DNA from: CAZLLV01 sp964560325
GTDB lineage: Bacteria; Acidobacteriota; Thermoanaerobaculia; Multivoradales; DATKCC01
Reading direction: 5' to 3'
NCBI GenBank assembly: GCA_964560325.1
Contig: CAZLLV010000534.1
Location: 1-13,420, forward strand
DNA length: 13,420 bases
The notes beneath the pieces are model-generated. The model searched no databases. It was not told the DNA's origin and was given only the letters and a program-made list of their open reading frames with translations. Position 1 is the first letter of the stretch. Every line of letters begins with the position of its first letter. This document shows positions 12,006-13,420 of the stretch, piece after piece. Made by a program: the position numbers and the translations under genes.

Positions 12006-13235
12006 ATGCCTTGCGATCGACTGCACGAGGCGCTCGAAGAGCACCTCGCGGAGATGGAGGAGAAGGGCTCCCTGAAGGGGGCCGAGAGCGTGATCACCGA
12101 GGTCGTCCCGGCGCACGAGGGCCGCGGCCCCCGCTACCGCCTGGAGGGCTACGGCGACCGCGAGTTCCTGAAGATGAACTCGAACTCCTACCTCGGGCTG
12201 TCGCTCCACCCGCGGGTGATCGAGGCGGAGGAGGCGGCGGCCTCGGCGTGCGGCACCGGACCGGGCGCGGTGCGGTTCATCAGCGGCACCTACCGCCAGC
12301 ACGTCGAGCTCGAGAGCCGGCTGGCCGACTTCCACGGCCGCGAGGCGGCGATGGCGTTCAGCTCCGCCTACGCCACGGTGGTCGGCATCCTCGCGCCGCT
12401 CATCACCGAGGAGACGGTGGTCATCAGCGACGAGCTGAACCACAACTGCATCATCAACGCGATGCGCCTGGCGCGGCCGAAGGCGAAGGCGATCTACGCC
12501 CACAACGACGTCAAGAAGCTCGAAGGGGCGCTCTCCCAGGCGGTCGGCACGGCGCGGCGGGTGATCGTGGTCACCGACGGCATCTTCTCGATGCGCGGCG
12601 ACCACGCGCCGCTCGGGAGCATCGTCGATCTCGCGCGCCGCTACGACGCCGAGTTCCCGGAGAACGTGGTGGTGGTGGTCGACGACTCGCACGGCGTCGG
12701 CGCCTTCGGCGAGAACGGGCGCGGCAGCGAGGAGTACTGCGGCTGCCGGGCCGATCTGCTGGTCGCGACCCTCGGCAAGGCGCTGGGCGTCAACGGCGGC
12801 TACGTCGCCGGCTCGAAGACCGCCGTCCGCTTCCTGCGCGAGACCTCCCCCTTTTACATCTACTCGAACCCGATCACCCCGGCGGAGGCCGCCGCGGCCA
12901 CGAAGTCGCTCGAGATCCTCGACTCGGTCGAGGGGCGCGGCCTGCTCGCCCACCTGCGGGCGATGACCAAGCGCTTCGAGGCGGGGCTCATCGACCTCGG
13001 TTACGAGACGATCCCCGGCGACCACCCCGTGACCCCGCTCATGGTGCGCGACACCGGCAAGACCGGCCGGCTGGTCTCCCACCTCAAGAAGAACGGCGTC
13101 CTCGCCACCGGCCTCAAGTACCCGGTCGTGCCGCGCGGGGACGAGTGCATCCGCTTCCAGCTCAACGCCGACCACACCGAGGGCGACGTCGACGAGGTGC
13201 TCGGCGTCTTGGAGAGCTTCTCCGAGAGGGAGTAG
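12006..13235 (+). CDS. kbl: Glycine C-acetyltransferase (2-amino-3-ketobutyrate CoA ligase)
   Basis: This 409-residue PLP enzyme of the alpha-oxoamine synthase family cleaves 2-amino-3-oxobutyrate with CoA into glycine and acetyl-CoA, completing threonine breakdown after Tdh. Visible features are the substrate-entry segment NSNSYLGLSLHPRV, GPGAVRFISGTYRQHVELE, His146 in ELNHNCIINAMRLARP (stacks on the cofactor), Asp226 and His229 in VVDDSHGVGAFG (Asp contacts the pyridine nitrogen), and the PLP lysine Lys258 in TLGKALGVNGGY. Length is close to E. coli Kbl (about 400). Related enzymes (BioF, HemA, serine palmitoyltransferase) share the fold, but the adjacent tdh fixes the choice. It ends at an amber TAG, and the next gene continues in the same frame after only one intervening codon. 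Confidence 0.95.
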   Translation: MPCDRLHEALEEHLAEMEEKGSLKGAESVITEVVPAHEGRGPRYRLEGYGDREFLKMNSNSYLGLSLHPRVIEAEEAAASACGTGPGAVRFISGTYRQHVELESRLADFHGREAAMAFSSAYATVVGILAPLITEETVVISDELNHNCIINAMRLARPKAKAIYAHNDVKKLEGALSQAVGTARRVIVVTDGIFSMRGDHAPLGSIVDLARRYDAEFPENVVVVVDDSHGVGAFGENGRGSEEYCGCRADLLVATLGKALGVNGGYVAGSKTAVRFLRETSPFYIYSNPITPAEAAAATKSLEILDSVEGRGLLAHLRAMTKRFEAGLIDLGYETIPGDHPVTPLMVRDTGKTGRLVSHLKKNGVLATGLKYPVVPRGDECIRFQLNADHTEGDVDEVLGVLESFSERE

Positions 13236-13238
13236 CCC

Positions 13239-13420
13239 CTGAGCGAGCGCGAGCACGACGCGGTGGTGGTCGGCTCCGGCCCGAACGGGCTGGCCGCCGC
13301 GGTCGTCCTCGCGCGCGCCGGCTGGTCGGTCCTCGTGCTGGAGGGGCGCGAGACGATCGGCGGCGGCACCCGGACGGCCGAGCTGACGCTCCCCGGCTTC
13401 CGCCACGATGTCTGCTCGGC
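13239..13420 (+). CDS. FAD-dependent oxidoreductase, phytoene dehydrogenase-like, N-terminal fragment
   Basis: About 60 codons are visible before the window ends. The FAD/NAD-binding Rossmann motif is clear: VVVGSGPNGLAAAVVLARAG (GxGxxG), then VLVLEGRETIGGGTRT and LTLPGFRHDVCS. This pattern is typical of the COG1233 family (CrtI-like and PYROXD2-like oxidoreductases); the substrate cannot be told from this part. No ATG or TTG precedes the motif in frame after the kbl TAG. CTG at 13239 gives the N terminus SEREHDAVVVGSG, the usual length for this family, and has the purine tract GAGAGGGAG (13224-13232) 6 nt ahead. The alternative GTG at 13263 would start inside the first beta strand. Start by CTG is therefore favoured, but uncertain. 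The gap to kbl is 3 bp, so it is probably translationally coupled. Confidence 0.85.
   Translation, partial: MSEREHDAVVVGSGPNGLAAAVVLARAGWSVLVLEGRETIGGGTRTAELTLPGFRHDVCS

Noticed and set aside
13233..13235. Possible pyrrolysine or recoded TAG joining kbl to the oxidoreductase
   Set aside because: Kbl ends at its normal family length, and the next protein begins at its normal N terminus, so TAG as a true stop is the simpler reading. No downstream recoding structure was recognised.
11760..13406. Minus-strand open frame of 548 codons opposite tdh-kbl
   Set aside because: Shadow frame without motifs; kbl and the oxidoreductase fragment explain the region fully.
1..13420. Mobile elements, CRISPR arrays, tRNA or rRNA genes, toxin-antitoxin or defence genes
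   Set aside because: No terminal inverted repeats, transposase or integrase motifs, spaced repeats of CRISPR type, or structural RNA signatures were seen; composition is uniform throughout.

Overview
The window is very GC-rich DNA (third codon positions are almost all G or C) from a Gram-negative-type (two-membrane) bacterium. An Oar-like TonB-dependent receptor with an N-terminal carboxypeptidase-regulatory-like domain, a carboxypeptidase Q-like M28 peptidase, a glutamyl-endopeptidase-like S9 peptidase and an SDR-type threonine dehydrogenase together suggest Acidobacteriota or a similar high-GC soil or sediment lineage. That assignment is inference from gene content; no rRNA or other phylogenetic marker is present.

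Layout. (1) 1-863: the 3' two-thirds of a glutamate dehydrogenase gene, cut by the window edge, followed by a compound hairpin. (2) 1103-4249: one large outer-membrane receptor gene behind a 239-bp non-coding stretch that holds an inverted repeat and a possible mini-ORF, closed by a strong intrinsic terminator at 4283-4310. (3) 4328-5824, minus strand: a secreted M28 peptidase convergent with the receptor gene. (4) 5825-5933: a compact divergent promoter region. (5) 5934 to the end, all plus strand: a secreted S9 peptidase, a MoaB-like molybdopterin protein overlapping it by 4 bp, a PrxQ/Bcp peroxiredoxin, a cardiolipin-synthase-like phospholipase D protein, the threonine-degradation pair tdh-kbl, and the first ~60 codons of a phytoene-dehydrogenase-like FAD oxidoreductase.

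Functional theme. Several genes fit growth on peptides and amino acids: an outer-membrane receptor, two exported peptidases, glutamate dehydrogenase, and the Tdh-Kbl route from threonine through 2-amino-3-oxobutyrate to glycine and acetyl-CoA. The peroxiredoxin, MoaB-like protein and phospholipase D protein look like housekeeping functions. Each protein belongs to a known family, and I see no mobile element, CRISPR array, RNA gene or defence system.

The points most worth a second look are regulatory or at gene starts: three helically phased GAC(C/G)(C/G)GAAG repeats before tdh; TANNNT boxes 8-9 nt before the ATGs of the cls-like gene and tdh, suggesting leaderless mRNAs; a probable CTG start for the last gene, in the same frame as kbl and separated from it by an amber stop; and a PrxQ protein without its usual resolving cysteine.
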